Positions 23,921 through 34,225 are shown, counted from the first letter of the stretch. The stretch: 64,000 bases of DNA from Verrucomicrobiia bacterium (GCA_011525695.1 WYBX01000077.1:1-64000); one strand, 5' to 3'. Notes: generated by a model from the sequence alone, not told the origin. Made by a program: numbers and translations.

Positions 23921-25309
23921 TTATATTCTGCGCATGATTCTATGCTCCGCCTCGGTCCGCGGGTTCCGGATCAGCCATAACACCAGCACCGCGCCGACTA
24001 GGGGAATGATGCTACCGACAATCAGCACCGGCGCAAAGGAGTACCGGGTGGTGACTCCGCCGATGAGGTAGGTCGCCACGATCGTGATCAAACCCGCGGC
24101 GGTACCACTCAACCCGCTGACCGAGGCGACGGACTCGCTCTTGAACAAATCGGAGGGTAGCACCAGGGCCATGGTGCAGAAGCAGGCGTAGGCAAACGTC
24201 GCGATGGAGAACCAGCCTGCGACCACAAAGAGATTCGTGGCCGAGATCGCGGGGACCAGCGCAACCATGCCCAGGGCCCCGAAGACAACCACGGCCTTGC
24301 GGGCCCGCTCGACGGTCCATCCCCGTTTGATCAGCCAGCTCGAGATGCCACCGCCTGCAAAGTTCCCCAAATCGACCGCGATGAAGGGAATCCAGACAGC
24401 GACCAGCGTGTTCCTGGGGTCAAAGTGCTTTTCCTGGACGAGATACAACATGAACCAATCCGCCACGAAGTACCACACCGGGTCCGTGAATGCGCGGGCT
24501 GCGATGATTCCCCAGGTCTGCCGCAGCCGCAGCAATTCGGCCCACCTGGTCCTCGAGCGCTCCCCGCTGGCATCTCCCTCACCGGCCTCGCGCTTGTCGG
24601 CAGCGAGCATGGCGCGCTCGGCATCGCTGATCCGCGGATGGCTCTCCGGCGGATGATAGAGTTTTCTCCAGAATATGAGCCAGATGAGTCCCAGGCAGCC
24701 CGTGATGAGAAAGACCGGCCACCACTGCCGCCCGGTTCCGAGATACAGCCCAATCACGAGCATCGGCGCAATCGCGGCACCGATGGACGAGCCGCTGTCA
24801 AAGAGCGCAACCGCCCAGCCGCGCTCCTTCCGGGGAAACCATTCCGCCACCGCCTTGGTCGCGGCGGGCCAGTTGGGCGACTCCCCCAGCCCCAGCAGGA
24901 ATCGGAAGAACACAAAGCCGCGCAGCGCGCCAACCGACGTGTTGAACAGGGCGACCACCGACGTGGCCATCGCGATTAGGGAATACCAGAGCACCGTCAG
25001 GCTCAGTCCCTTTCGCGTTCCAACATAATCCACGAACCGTCCGAGGGTCGTCTGGCCAATCGCATATGCGATCCGGAACGAGATGACGATCAGCGCATAG
25101 TCCTCGTTCGTCCACTGGTAATCCTCCTTCAGGAACGGCGCCAGAACCGCGAGCGTCTGCCGATCCACATAGTTGATGACGGTGGAAAAGAACAGCAGCC
25201 CGCCAATCCACCACCGGAGCCGCCTGATGGGATGCCGCCTTGCCGGCGTTTCATCCACCGGGGGCACCGCCCCGGCTGCAGGATCCGTAGCATGGCCCGG
25301 ACTATTCAA
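23921..25309 (-). CDS. MFS transporter, hexuronate/anion:cation symporter (ExuT-like)
   Basis: About 462 residues with 12 membrane segments. STVINYVDRQTLAVLAPFL, RIAYAIGQTTLGRFVDYVGT, LGLGESPNWPAATKAVAEWF and LFDSGSSIGAAIAP are characteristic of the ACS family that carries glucuronate, galacturonate or related acids. The start is a TTG at 25309 with an AAGGG sequence 6 bases before it; no in-frame ATG is near. It probably imports uronic acids released by the neighbouring lyase and sulfatases. It is divergent from the TIM-barrel gene. Confidence 0.88.
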   Translation of the reverse strand: MNSPGHATDPAAGAVPPVDETPARRHPIRRLRWWIGGLLFFSTVINYVDRQTLAVLAPFLKEDYQWTNEDYALIVISFRIAYAIGQTTLGRFVDYVGTRKGLSLTVLWYSLIAMATSVVALFNTSVGALRGFVFFRFLLGLGESPNWPAATKAVAEWFPRKERGWAVALFDSGSSIGAAIAPMLVIGLYLGTGRQWWPVFLITGCLGLIWLIFWRKLYHPPESHPRISDAERAMLAADKREAGEGDASGERSRTRWAELLRLRQTWGIIAARAFTDPVWYFVADWFMLYLVQEKHFDPRNTLVAVWIPFIAVDLGNFAGGGISSWLIKRGWTVERARKAVVVFGALGMVALVPAISATNLFVVAGWFSIATFAYACFCTMALVLPSDLFKSESVASVSGLSGTAAGLITIVATYLIGGVTTRYSFAPVLIVGSIIPLVGAVLVLWLIRNPRTEAEHRIMRRI

Positions 25310-25439
25310 GCGTCACCCTTCGTCCTTCCTTTGTGCGCAGGGCGCCATGACATCGCACACTTCCGCATTTACGCCGTCGCCTGCGACGGCGCGCCGGCGC
25401 CATCGGCCGTGCACCGCGGTAATACCGCTCCAGGGGAGG

Positions 25440-25474
25440 CCACGGATGGCGAAATGCGAACTCGTCATCCGTGG
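25440..25474. promoter_or_regulatory. Inverted repeat in a divergent promoter region
   Basis: CCACGGATG at 25440-25448 and CATCCGTGG at 25466-25474 are perfect 9-bp arms with a 17-base spacer, in the 250-base gap between the hexuronate carrier (minus) and the TIM-barrel gene (plus). It may be an operator or a leader hairpin. I assign no regulator. Confidence 0.4.
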
Positions 25475-25559
25475 AAGGAATTGTCGTCATCCTGATGAGC
25501 GCTCCTCGACCGCAGCTTCCATGACCCATGGCGCCAAATCTGAAAAACCCGAACCACCA

Positions 25560-26462
25560 ATGAAATCCGCATTGTTCACCGTGTCGTTTGCCGGGTTGTG
25601 GGGCCAGCACCGCCTGTCGCTCGAGCAGGCGATCGACCTCACCGCCGAGCTCGGTTTCCCGGGCATCGAAATCATGGCCAAGCGTCCCCACCTCTCGGTG
25701 CTGGATTACACGCTGGATGACTGCCGGCGGTTGAGGGAAAGGCTCGACCAACGGAATCTGACCGCCGCGGCCATCGCGGCTTATACGAATTTCACCGGCG
25801 GTTGGGAAAGTGCGGAAGTCCCCTGGAACGAACTTCAGATCCAATATATCGAGGCACTCGCCGCGCGCACTGCCATCCTCGGCGGGGAACGGCTGATCCG
25901 CGTCTTCTCGTCCTATGAACGCCCGGAAGTCGCTTTCTTCACCCAGTGGCAGCGGACCTTCGAGGCGTTACGGGAGTGCTGCGACCGCGCCGCTGCCCAT
26001 GGCGTGACCATCGGGCTCCAAAACCACCACGATATCGGTGCACCCACCCGGACGCTCGTGGAACTCATCCGGGAGGTCGACCGGCCCAATCTCATACCGA
26101 TGTTCGACTGCTGGTCCGTGCACCTGCGGGGTGAACCGCTGGGTGACGCCGCCCGGCAGCTGGCCCCCCGGATGCGGTTCACGACGGTCGCAGACTATGT
26201 TGTCCTTCCCCGAACCAGCTATCAGCCCCAATGGACGAATTACGTCGAGCAATCCCCTCCCGCCGCCCTGGCCGTCCCGATGGGCGAAGGGGATCTGGAT
26301 TACGTCACCTTCTTCTCCAGCCTCGAAGCCGGCGGATTCAATGGCTGGGTGTCGTATGAGATGTGCTCGCCCATCCGCGGGGGAGGCGCGCTCGAAAATC
26401 TGAAGCGGTATGCCCAAGCCTTCCGCTCGTACATGGAGAAACGCGGTCGGACCCGCGCCTGA
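25560..26462 (+). CDS. TIM-barrel sugar phosphate isomerase/epimerase family protein
   Basis: About 300 residues from the ATG at 25560 (MKSALFTVSFAGLWGQHRLS); the longer upstream frame is not protein-like. Barrel landmarks are LGFPGIEIMAK, VTIGLQNHHDIG, LIPMFDCWSVH and WVSYEMCSP. The first catalytic acid of the family appears as Gln in LQNHHD, which is common in one subgroup, while the Asp and final Glu are kept. It probably isomerises or epimerises a sugar or sugar acid in the cytoplasm. It is followed 35 bases later by the DUF3604 gene. Confidence 0.8.
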   Translation: MKSALFTVSFAGLWGQHRLSLEQAIDLTAELGFPGIEIMAKRPHLSVLDYTLDDCRRLRERLDQRNLTAAAIAAYTNFTGGWESAEVPWNELQIQYIEALAARTAILGGERLIRVFSSYERPEVAFFTQWQRTFEALRECCDRAAAHGVTIGLQNHHDIGAPTRTLVELIREVDRPNLIPMFDCWSVHLRGEPLGDAARQLAPRMRFTTVADYVVLPRTSYQPQWTNYVEQSPPAALAVPMGEGDLDYVTFFSSLEAGGFNGWVSYEMCSPIRGGGALENLKRYAQAFRSYMEKRGRTRA

Positions 26463-26497
26463 GCCTCGCGAGCGACCGGAGCGGCATCCCAGAGACT

Positions 26498-28107
26498 ATG
26501 CATTCGCACTGCACCCACAGCGAACCGATCACGCGCCGGCAGTTTGTCGGTGCGACGATGGCCGCCGGGCTCCTTGCCGGGCTCCGGCACACGAGCCAGC
26601 TGCAAGCGGCGGGCCCGGGTTCGCACCGGCAGCTGTTCTGGGGGATTTGCACAATCACAATGCCGTCGGCTACGCGAAGGGTTCACTCGAACGCTCGATC
26701 GATCTGGCCCGCGCGCACCTGGACTTCTTTGCCTTCACGGGCCACGCCTCCTGGCACGATATGCCGCAGATGGCTGGCGACCGGCACATGATCTGGGTCA
26801 ACGGCTTCAAGGCCCACGCGGACCATTGGAACAAGACGCGGCGATTGCTGCAGGAGGCAACGACTGACAAGTTCACCGCGCTGCTGGGGTACGAGTGGCA
26901 CTCGAGCTTCTTTGGAGACTACTGCCTGATCTTCGATCGCGACCAACCGGAGCTTTTTCTGCCCGATCATGTGGACAAGCTGCTGGATTTCGCGGAAGCC
27001 AGAGGCGCCCTCGCCATCCCGCACCATCTCGGGTATCTCCAGGGCTGGCGCGGCGCGAACTGGAAATACTTCCGCGGCGGCAGGGTTTCTCCCGTGGTGG
27101 AAATCATGTCCGAGCACGGCTGCACCGAGACGGATCGCGGTCCGTTCGAATATATCACGCACAGCCAGGGCGGCCGCTGGACGAAAAATACCGTGGCACC
27201 GCGGCTCGCCGTGGGCGATCGCTTCGGATTCGTCGCCTCGACCGATGACCATCTCGGCTACCCCGGTGCCTACGGGGAGGGGGTGCTCGGCGTGTGGGCG
27301 GACGACTTGCGGCCGGCCAGCCTTTTCGAGGCGATTCGATCCCGCCGGACGTATGCCGCAAGTGGAGACCGGATTGTCCTCGAGGTCACGGTTAACGGGA
27401 AACCGATGGGGTCGGAGCTGTCTTTCAGCAGCGACCGTGAGATCGACGTACGGGTGGAGGGACAGGATCCCGTCGAGGTGGTGGAGCTCCTGCGAAACGG
27501 GCGCGTGATTGAGCGCCATTTCCCGGCGGATCATGTCACGGGGCCGTTGCACCTTCCCGGCAGGGCGAAATGCCGGATTCGCTATGGCTGGGGGCCGTGG
27601 GGCCAGCTCGCGCTCGATCGGGTGTGCCAGTGGGACATGAGCGTGCGGATTTCGGGCGGGACCTTTCAGCGCGTGCAGGGCTGCTTCCAGCACGCGCCTT
27701 TCGGCGAGGATCTGCGTGACCGGCTCACGTTGGAATCCCCGACCGAGATCCGGCTGCAGTCCCCAACCTCGCGACCGGGAGCCTATCGCGAGGATCCAAC
27801 GAAGGCGATCGTCTGCGATCTCGAGGGAATGCCGGAGGCGGAACTCGTGGTCGAGCTGCGGCAACCCGTGCGGCAGATCGTGACCGCGAAGCTGACCGAT
27901 CTGGTCGAGAGCAATGTCGTGACGCTTACTGGGGGCTTCCCAAGCGAGAGCTTCATCATCGAGCGGCTCGTTGGTCCCAGTGAATCGAGTGCAACCATCC
28001 GCTGGCAGGATCGGAGGCCGCGGGGTTCAGGAGCGGACTATTATTATGTTCGGGTCCGGCAGCAGAACGGGCACGTCGCCTGGGCAAGCCCGGTGTGGGT
28101 GGGATGA
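26498..28107 (+). pseudogene. DUF3604-family protein split by a one-base frameshift
   Basis: The ATG at 26498 encodes a twin-arginine leader (TRRQFVGATMAAGLLAGL) ending in RQLFWG. The expected continuation DLHNHNAVGYAKGSLERS is in the next frame and stays open to 28107. The break is at a run of five G at 26640-26644; a sixth G would restore RQLFWGDLHNHN exactly. The body shows DFFAFTGHASWHDM, YEWHSSFFGDYC, IPHHLGYLQG and FVASTDDHLGYPG, metal-type His/Asp motifs of the PHP-like DUF3604 family. The cause could be a sequencing or assembly error, a real mutation, or slippage at the G run. Confidence 0.85.
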
Positions 28108-28177
28108 ACTTCGGATAGCGCCAGGACGCGATCGCTTCGGCCCGAGGTTCCCGGCATCGAGCGATTCCCTTCGAAAA

Positions 28178-28915
28178 TCACTCCCAGTTCAGCACCCGTT
28201 TCGCGTTTCCGCGATAGAGCTTCTCCGGCACTCCGAGAATCGGCCTCATGATCCGCATGCGCACCTCGTAACCGGCCGCGTTGTGGTGGACCATGTCCTC
28301 GACGAAGAGCTCCGGCCGGGGTTTGCCATCGGGACCGAGATAGGCGTCGAAGAGGTCGATGTAAATCACGTCGCGCTGGGTCGCCACGTAGTCGCGCAAC
28401 ATCGCATTGAACCGCCTCCGGGTTTCCGCCTCGCTCCATCGCGCCGGGCTCGGCTGCAGGCTGCTCAGCGCAAGGATTGTCCCCGGCAGCGCCGCCTTCA
28501 GCCGATCGACAAAGCCGCGGCAGTCGGCCAGGACCTCCTCGGGCGTCCGGCCGGCATGGATGTCGTTGCCGCCGGCATTCACGACCACCAGCCGCGGCCG
28601 GTACGGTATCACGATTCGATCGGCATAGTGCAGGACGTCCGACATCTTCGAACCACCAAACCCGCGGTTGATCACGACGTAGCCCTCCAGGTCTTCATGA
28701 ATCGATGCCCAGCGCCGGAACTGCGAGTCGCCCACGAACAGAATCGCCCCCTGGGGCGGCGGCGACTCCCGATCCGCGGTTTCAAACGCAACAATGTCCT
28801 TTTCAAAGCGATTGTCGGCCGGCTCGCCCGCGGTAGCCGTGGCGGGCAGGCCTTGGAACCAGCCGGCCGCCACCAGGCTCACGAGCAACGTCCACCTGAT
28901 TGAGTGCATCGGCAT
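28178..28915 (-). CDS. Secreted SGNH/GDSL-type esterase
   Basis: About 245 residues with a leader (WTLLVSLVAAGWFQGLPATA). SGNH blocks are present: FVGDSQFRRW (block I, Ser), RGFGGSKMSD (block II, Gly), VVNAGGNDIHAG (block III, Asn) and DMVHHNAAGY (block V, Asp-His). Such enzymes deacetylate carbohydrates or hydrolyse lipids. Directly upstream of it on the same strand lies a rhamnogalacturonan lyase gene 15 bases away, so removing acetyl groups from pectin-like glycans is a reasonable guess. Confidence 0.87.
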   Translation of the reverse strand: MPMHSIRWTLLVSLVAAGWFQGLPATATAGEPADNRFEKDIVAFETADRESPPPQGAILFVGDSQFRRWASIHEDLEGYVVINRGFGGSKMSDVLHYADRIVIPYRPRLVVVNAGGNDIHAGRTPEEVLADCRGFVDRLKAALPGTILALSSLQPSPARWSEAETRRRFNAMLRDYVATQRDVIYIDLFDAYLGPDGKPRPELFVEDMVHHNAAGYEVRMRIMRPILGVPEKLYRGNAKRVLNWE

Positions 28916-28930
28916 GGCTGAAGCGTTGCC

Positions 28931-30610
28931 TTATTCGAATCCCACCTGCGGCGCGTTGTAATAGCCCATCGTGGAATCCGCCACGGCCATCCGGTAAAGG
29001 TGATTCTGCATCCGGCAGACCTTTCTCTCATCCGACGGGATGTTCGTGGAATAAATCCTGAGTTCCCCCGGGAGGCTCGTGACGATCTCCTCCCGCCAGT
29101 CGCCGAGGATGTCGGCGACGATCAAGATTTTTCCCTCAATCTCCAGCTTCACGCTGCCGTCGAACTCGATCACCTTGTTCTGGTGGCAGATTTCCTTCTG
29201 CTCGTCCGCGTCCCACCACACCGCGCGCGGCGAAAGCCCCCAGAGATTCCGGTCGGAGAGCCGCTTCCCCCCGGCCGTATAGAGGAAGAACTGGTCGCCG
29301 CCCTTGGCCTCGCCCGCATATAATTCGATCCCCGGATGCTCGGCCGTGAGATCGCCGATCATCGCCTGCCCGTGTACATGGTACGTGCGGCCCTCGTAGC
29401 CCCAGATGATCTCACCAGTCCGCGCGTCCACCACGCAGACGCCATTCCGCGGTGAGCGCGACTCGATGCCATAAAATATCTCGTAGCCGGGCCGCTCCGG
29501 CAACAAATCCACGATATAGCCGGCGTCGTTGTGCCCCAGTCCGGTGTGCCAGAGCGGCGTACCCGTATCGTCGAGCGCGAACGTGCCCAGCACCAGCTCG
29601 TCGCGCCCATCGGCATCGATGTCCGCCTTCATGATCGCATGCCCGCCCTGCCCGCGGTACTTCGCATCGGCGCCCACACTCTCCCATTTCCAGATCGGCC
29701 GGAGATCCCGATTCATCGCCTCGGTCTTGATGACCGTGTAGGTTCCACGCTGCATCACCAGCGACGGGTTGCGTCCGTCAAGATAGGCCACCGTGAGGAA
29801 ATTGCGGCACCAGTAATTGTAGGATTCAAAGCCGTCCCGCGAAATCCACGCCCGCTGCTGCCGGATCGCCCCGGTCTGCGGATCGAGCTTGATCAGGTAT
29901 TCCGGTCCGCCCAGCACATGGCCGTCCGGTTCGCGCGGATCGCCCTCGCCCGCCTTGGCGTAGACCTCCGCCTTGCCGTCCTGATCCACGTCAAAAACCA
30001 TGTAGGGCGAGTACCAGGTCCCGGTCTCGATCGACCAGCCCATGTCATGCCGCCAGAGGAACTTTCCCTTGGCGGAATAGGCGTCGAGCTTGTAGGGCTC
30101 CGGGCTCCGCTTCCAGTAGCCGGGCCGATGATACGGATCGACGTTGAAATCGGGGTGCTGCAGGACGAAGTCGTAGGCCCCGTCGCCATCCAAATCGCCG
30201 ATCCCAATCCGCTTCAGCGTCACGTTGTCCCGCAGCTTGAAGGCGACCCAGGGCTGGTTGCCGTCGAGCGTGAAAACATAGGCCTCGCCCGGCGTCGCGG
30301 TTTCCACGCCACCCGCGATCATCGTCACCCGGTAGTGATAGCCGTGCCCCGGCCGCACCGTCTCATCCAGGAAATTGGTGGAAGCGGTGACCGGCACAGG
30401 GGTGACGCGCTCATAGTCGCCGAGTCCCAGATCCTGCCGATAGACATGGAACGCGACGCCAGCCGGATCGTCACGCAGCAGCCGCCAGCCCACGTACACC
30501 GCCTTCTCGCTCAGGGTGGTCGCCACCACCCCGCGATCGATTTTTTCCCGCACCTGGGCGGGGCAGCACAGCGGAAGCGACAGGACCGTGGCGAGCATGA
30601 GCCGGATCAT
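28931..30610 (-). CDS. PL11 rhamnogalacturonan lyase
   Basis: About 559 residues from the ATG at 30610 (MIRLMLATVLSLPLCCPAQ), a Sec leader. The eight-bladed PL11 fold is indicated by SEKAVYVGWRLLRDDP, GIGDLDGDGAYDFVLQHPD, FDVDQDGKAEVYAKAGEGDP, MKADIDADGRDELVLGTF and VADILGDWREEIVTSLPGE, with repeated calcium-binding Asp motifs. It cleaves the rhamnogalacturonan-I backbone by beta-elimination (endo or exo cannot be told). The longer frame to 30691 is rejected because it lacks a signal at its start. Confidence 0.92.
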   Translation of the reverse strand: MIRLMLATVLSLPLCCPAQVREKIDRGVVATTLSEKAVYVGWRLLRDDPAGVAFHVYRQDLGLGDYERVTPVPVTASTNFLDETVRPGHGYHYRVTMIAGGVETATPGEAYVFTLDGNQPWVAFKLRDNVTLKRIGIGDLDGDGAYDFVLQHPDFNVDPYHRPGYWKRSPEPYKLDAYSAKGKFLWRHDMGWSIETGTWYSPYMVFDVDQDGKAEVYAKAGEGDPREPDGHVLGGPEYLIKLDPQTGAIRQQRAWISRDGFESYNYWCRNFLTVAYLDGRNPSLVMQRGTYTVIKTEAMNRDLRPIWKWESVGADAKYRGQGGHAIMKADIDADGRDELVLGTFALDDTGTPLWHTGLGHNDAGYIVDLLPERPGYEIFYGIESRSPRNGVCVVDARTGEIIWGYEGRTYHVHGQAMIGDLTAEHPGIELYAGEAKGGDQFFLYTAGGKRLSDRNLWGLSPRAVWWDADEQKEICHQNKVIEFDGSVKLEIEGKILIVADILGDWREEIVTSLPGELRIYSTNIPSDERKVCRMQNHLYRMAVADSTMGYYNAPQVGFE

Positions 30611-30711
30611 GGCAGTGCCACGCTGGCGCGGGCGCACGGAACCTTCAAGCCTGCCCCGGCCCGCGGAACAAATTTCCCGCGGCGCGGCCACGGATCCCCG
30701 GACCGCCCAGC

Positions 30712-32433
30712 TCAGTCGAGGCTTCGTTCCGCCGCATCGGTCTCGGCGCGGAGCAGATCGTGCAGCGTGACGAGTCCGATCACGCTCCCGCGGGGCTGAT
30801 CGAGCAGCAACACCACCAGCGCGCTGGAGGCGATGAGCTGGCGCTGGACTTCCCCGATGGTGGCGTGGCGCAGGCAGGTGACGGGCGGCTGCGGCGCGGG
30901 CGGGCGCCGTTCCGCCAACGCGAGCTCCACCTCGGAGCGGGTCAAGACTCCGCGCAGCTTCCCCTCGATGATGAGAGGAAAGCGTTCGTAGGGGTGTTTC
31001 CGCAGGATCTCCCGGAGCGCGGCCGGCTGCAGGTCCGAAATGACGACGGGGCTGAAGGTCGCGATGGCCGATACGGGCAACTGCCGCCAGCCCTTCAGAT
31101 CGCGCGGCGGAATCACCTTGTGCAATACATGCCCGTCCTGCCGGAGCAGCGCGTCATAAAAATTCTCCGCGCACAGGGACCGGCTGATCGCCTGGCTGAC
31201 CAGCGCGCCGAGCATCAACGCCGGCACCAGCGAAAAATTGTGGGTCATCTCGAAGACGATCAGAATGCCCGTGACCGGCGCGCGCACCACGGCTCCGAGA
31301 CAGGCGCTCATCCCCACGACGCCCATCACGACGTGGTCCGCGGAGTTGAGATCGAGGAACAGGTCCCCCACTCCCGCCATGGCCAGCCCGCACATCCCTC
31401 CCAGGAAAAGGCAGGGGGAAAAGATTCCTCCGCAGCCGCCGAATCCGTAGCAGCAGATGGTCGCGACAAATTTTGCCGCCAGCAGGATGCCAGCCGTCTT
31501 CCAGGCGAGTTCGTGATTCAATCCGGCTGAAAGATCGTCGTAGCCCAGGCTGAATACCCCGAGCCGGCCCGTGTAGGCAAAGACTCCGCAGCCCAGCAAC
31601 CAGGTGATGAACCCTCCCAACGCCGGCCGCAGCCACAACGGCAGCCGCCAGACATCCAGCCGCCGGCGCCGCAAGCCCAGGGTTGCCAGGTGAAAGGAGA
31701 CGCCGATCAATGCGGCCGCGGCGGCGACGACCGGGGTCAGCGCATAGATCTCCCAGGAAGCGGACGACGTGTCGCCCAGCGTGAAGGCCGGTTCCTCGCC
31801 AATGATCCCGTGCACCACCAGCGCGCCGAGGATCGACGCCAGCAGCATGCTGCCCAGCATCCGGCTGTTCAGGTTCTGGATGATTTCCTCGAGCACGAAG
31901 GTGATCGCAGCCAGCGGCGTGTTGAACGCCGCCGCCAGTCCCCCCGCGGCCCCGGCGGTCGTGGCCAGCCGGCGACCCTGCTTGGGTTCGCCCAGCAGTC
32001 CCGCCACGTTCGCGCAGAGCCCGCCGGCCAGCTGCACGCTGGGGCCCTCGCGCCCCAGGCTCGCACCGCCGCCGATGCTCAGCACTCCCGCCACGAACTT
32101 CACCCAGACCACCCGCCAGGGGACGTGGCCAAACTCCTTCCAAAAGGCGATTTTCAACTGCGGAATCCCGCTCCCCCGCGCATCGGGGCAAAAGTTGTTC
32201 AACAGGTATCCGACCACCAGCGACGTGCCCATGATCAGTGCGAAGCTTGATCCGACGAACACGCCCAACGGCTGGTGCGACAGCCGCTTCAACCCGCTTT
32301 CGTACGCCCAATTCACTGCCAGCATGAATCCGACCGCCGCAAGCCCCGCGATCAGCCCGTAGAGGCAGGTTTCGAGGATGGCACGGCTGTTTGCAGGCAG
32401 CCGCCGGAGAAGCCGAACGATCCGTTCCGTCAC
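30712..32433 (-). CDS. ClC-family chloride/proton antiporter with CBS domains
   Basis: About 573 residues from a GTG at 32433, preferred because AAGGA lies 7 bases before it. The ClC selectivity motifs are all present: RGSGIPQ at 86-92, GREGPSVQ with the gating Glu129, and GGIFSPCLFLGG. The internal proton glutamate pair Glu182-Glu183 in FVLEEII suggests an H+/Cl- antiporter rather than a channel. Two C-terminal CBS-like segments (PLIIEGKLRGVLTRSEVE; GSVIGLVTLHDLLRAE) may bind nucleotide. It is unrelated in function to its neighbours and divergent from phoD. Confidence 0.92.
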   Translation of the reverse strand: MTERIVRLLRRLPANSRAILETCLYGLIAGLAAVGFMLAVNWAYESGLKRLSHQPLGVFVGSSFALIMGTSLVVGYLLNNFCPDARGSGIPQLKIAFWKEFGHVPWRVVWVKFVAGVLSIGGGASLGREGPSVQLAGGLCANVAGLLGEPKQGRRLATTAGAAGGLAAAFNTPLAAITFVLEEIIQNLNSRMLGSMLLASILGALVVHGIIGEEPAFTLGDTSSASWEIYALTPVVAAAAALIGVSFHLATLGLRRRRLDVWRLPLWLRPALGGFITWLLGCGVFAYTGRLGVFSLGYDDLSAGLNHELAWKTAGILLAAKFVATICCYGFGGCGGIFSPCLFLGGMCGLAMAGVGDLFLDLNSADHVVMGVVGMSACLGAVVRAPVTGILIVFEMTHNFSLVPALMLGALVSQAISRSLCAENFYDALLRQDGHVLHKVIPPRDLKGWRQLPVSAIATFSPVVISDLQPAALREILRKHPYERFPLIIEGKLRGVLTRSEVELALAERRPPAPQPPVTCLRHATIGEVQRQLIASSALVVLLLDQPRGSVIGLVTLHDLLRAETDAAERSLD

Positions 32434-32603
32434 CCCGCCATCCTTCCGAACCGATCCGGCGCATTCAAGTCTGCGGACGGGGATCGTGCCGCCGGAAAAC
32501 ATTCTCCGCTGGGAGGACGGTTCCGGTCCCCACCCGTGCGGCCCTCGCCGCTCGCATTGCCCCCAGCTTGACGATGCCTGACTGCCGTCACCATGCTCCG
32601 CCC

Positions 32604-34190
32604 ATGGTCACCCCCACCACCCTGCCCGGCGGCGCGCCCGGGCTGACACGCCGCTCGTTCTTGTCCGGCGCCGCATCGCTCGCCGCCCTCTCCTCCACCC
32701 GGCTGCTCTCCGCCGCCACGCCGGAGCCGAAGTTTTCCGCGAATCCCTTCACCCTCGGGGTCGCGTCCGGCGATCCGGCGGCGGACAGCATTGTCCTCTG
32801 GACGCGGCTGGCGCCGGATCCGCAGGCGCCCGCCGGTGGCATGCCGGCCCAGGCGATCGAAGTCCAATGGCTCATCGCCGAAGACGAGGGGCTCGGACGC
32901 ATCGTCCACCGCGGCACAGAGCGGGCGGAGCCGCAGTGGGGCCACTCCGTGCACGTGGAAGTCGGCGGGCTGCGGCCCGACCGCTGGTATTGGTACCAGT
33001 TCACGGCCGGCGGAGCCAGCAGCGCGAAGGGTCGCACCCGCACGCTGCCCGCGGCCGGCGTGATGCCGGCGCGGCTCCGCTTCGCCGTCGCCAACTGCCA
33101 GCATTACGAGACCGGTTACTACACCGCCTACGAGCACCTCGCCGCGGAGGACCTCGATCTCGTCGTCCATCTCGGCGACTACATTTACGAAGGCGCCGCC
33201 CAGGATCGCCGGCCCCGCCGGCACAACAGCGGCGAGATCTTCACCCTGGACGACTACCGCCGGCGCTACGCGCTCTACAAGTCGGACCCGGCCCTTCAGG
33301 CTGCCCACCAGGCGGCGCCCTGGATCACCACCTGGGACGATCACGAGGTCGCCAACAACTACGCGGCCGACATTCCCGAAAAGCCGGCGACCCGGGACGC
33401 GTTTCTCCGGCGCCGCGCGTTCGCCTACCAGGCCTATTACGAGCATCTGCCGCTCCGCCGCGCAGCGCGACCCACCGGTCCCGACCTGCCTTTGTATCGC
33501 CGGCTTTCCTACGGCCGGCTCGCGCAGTTCCACGTGCTCGACACCCGCCAGTACCGGACCGATCAGCCCTGCGGCGACGGCAACAAGCCGCCCTGCCCCG
33601 ATGCCCTGAATCCCACCGCCACGCTCCTCGGGGCCGCCCAGCGCGAATGGCTCTTGGCCGGGCTCGAACGCTCCCCCGCCACCTGGAACATCCTGGCCCA
33701 GCAGGTCATGATGGCCCGCGTCGATCGCGCCGCGGGTCCTGCAATCACCCACAGCATGGATCAGTGGCCCGGCTATGAATTCGAACGGCGGCGGATCCTC
33801 CGGCACTTCGCCGAGGGCAGGGCCCGGAATCCCGTCGTGCTCACGGGCGACATCCACACCAACTGGGCGAACGAACTCATTGCGGATTTCGATGAACTCG
33901 GCGGCCGCAGCGTCGGCGTGGAGTTCGTGGCTACCTCGATCAGTTCGGGCGGCGACGGCCGGGAGGCCCCGGACACCCTCGATCAGCTCCTGGCCGAAAA
34001 CCCCTTCGTCAAGTTTCACAACACGGAGCGCGGCTACCTGCGCTGCGAGGTCACCCCGCGGGAATGGCGGACGGATTATCGGACGGTGCCGTTTGTCAGT
34101 CGTCCGGGAGCGCCGCTGCAGACGCGCGCGACCTTCGTGGTCCAGGCCGGCACGTCGACCCTGCAGCGATCGGGTGCCCGTTCGGGTTAA
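32604..34190 (+). CDS. phoD: PhoD-family alkaline phosphatase/phosphodiesterase
   Basis: About 528 residues from the ATG at 32604, which starts just before a twin-arginine signal (LTRRSFLSGAASLAALSS). PhoD landmarks follow: FTLGVASGDP, ADSIVLWTRL, the N-terminal beta domain ending near residue 150, then VVHLGDYIYEG, WDDHEVANNY and LTGDIHTNW, which hold the Fe/Ca ligands. It hydrolyses phosphomonoesters and diesters in the periplasm. With the other phosphatases in this window it fits an organism that scavenges organic phosphate. Confidence 0.93.
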   Translation: MVTPTTLPGGAPGLTRRSFLSGAASLAALSSTRLLSAATPEPKFSANPFTLGVASGDPAADSIVLWTRLAPDPQAPAGGMPAQAIEVQWLIAEDEGLGRIVHRGTERAEPQWGHSVHVEVGGLRPDRWYWYQFTAGGASSAKGRTRTLPAAGVMPARLRFAVANCQHYETGYYTAYEHLAAEDLDLVVHLGDYIYEGAAQDRRPRRHNSGEIFTLDDYRRRYALYKSDPALQAAHQAAPWITTWDDHEVANNYAADIPEKPATRDAFLRRRAFAYQAYYEHLPLRRAARPTGPDLPLYRRLSYGRLAQFHVLDTRQYRTDQPCGDGNKPPCPDALNPTATLLGAAQREWLLAGLERSPATWNILAQQVMMARVDRAAGPAITHSMDQWPGYEFERRRILRHFAEGRARNPVVLTGDIHTNWANELIADFDELGGRSVGVEFVATSISSGGDGREAPDTLDQLLAENPFVKFHNTERGYLRCEVTPREWRTDYRTVPFVSRPGAPLQTRATFVVQAGTSTLQRSGARSG

Positions 34191-34225
34191 GCCGGGTGCA
34201 CCCGCGCTGGAAAACGGCAGTTATT

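Noticed and set aside
32430..34019. 529-codon minus-strand ORF
   Set aside because: Antisense to phoD, whose twin-arginine signal and metal motifs are clear; no domain in the antisense reading.
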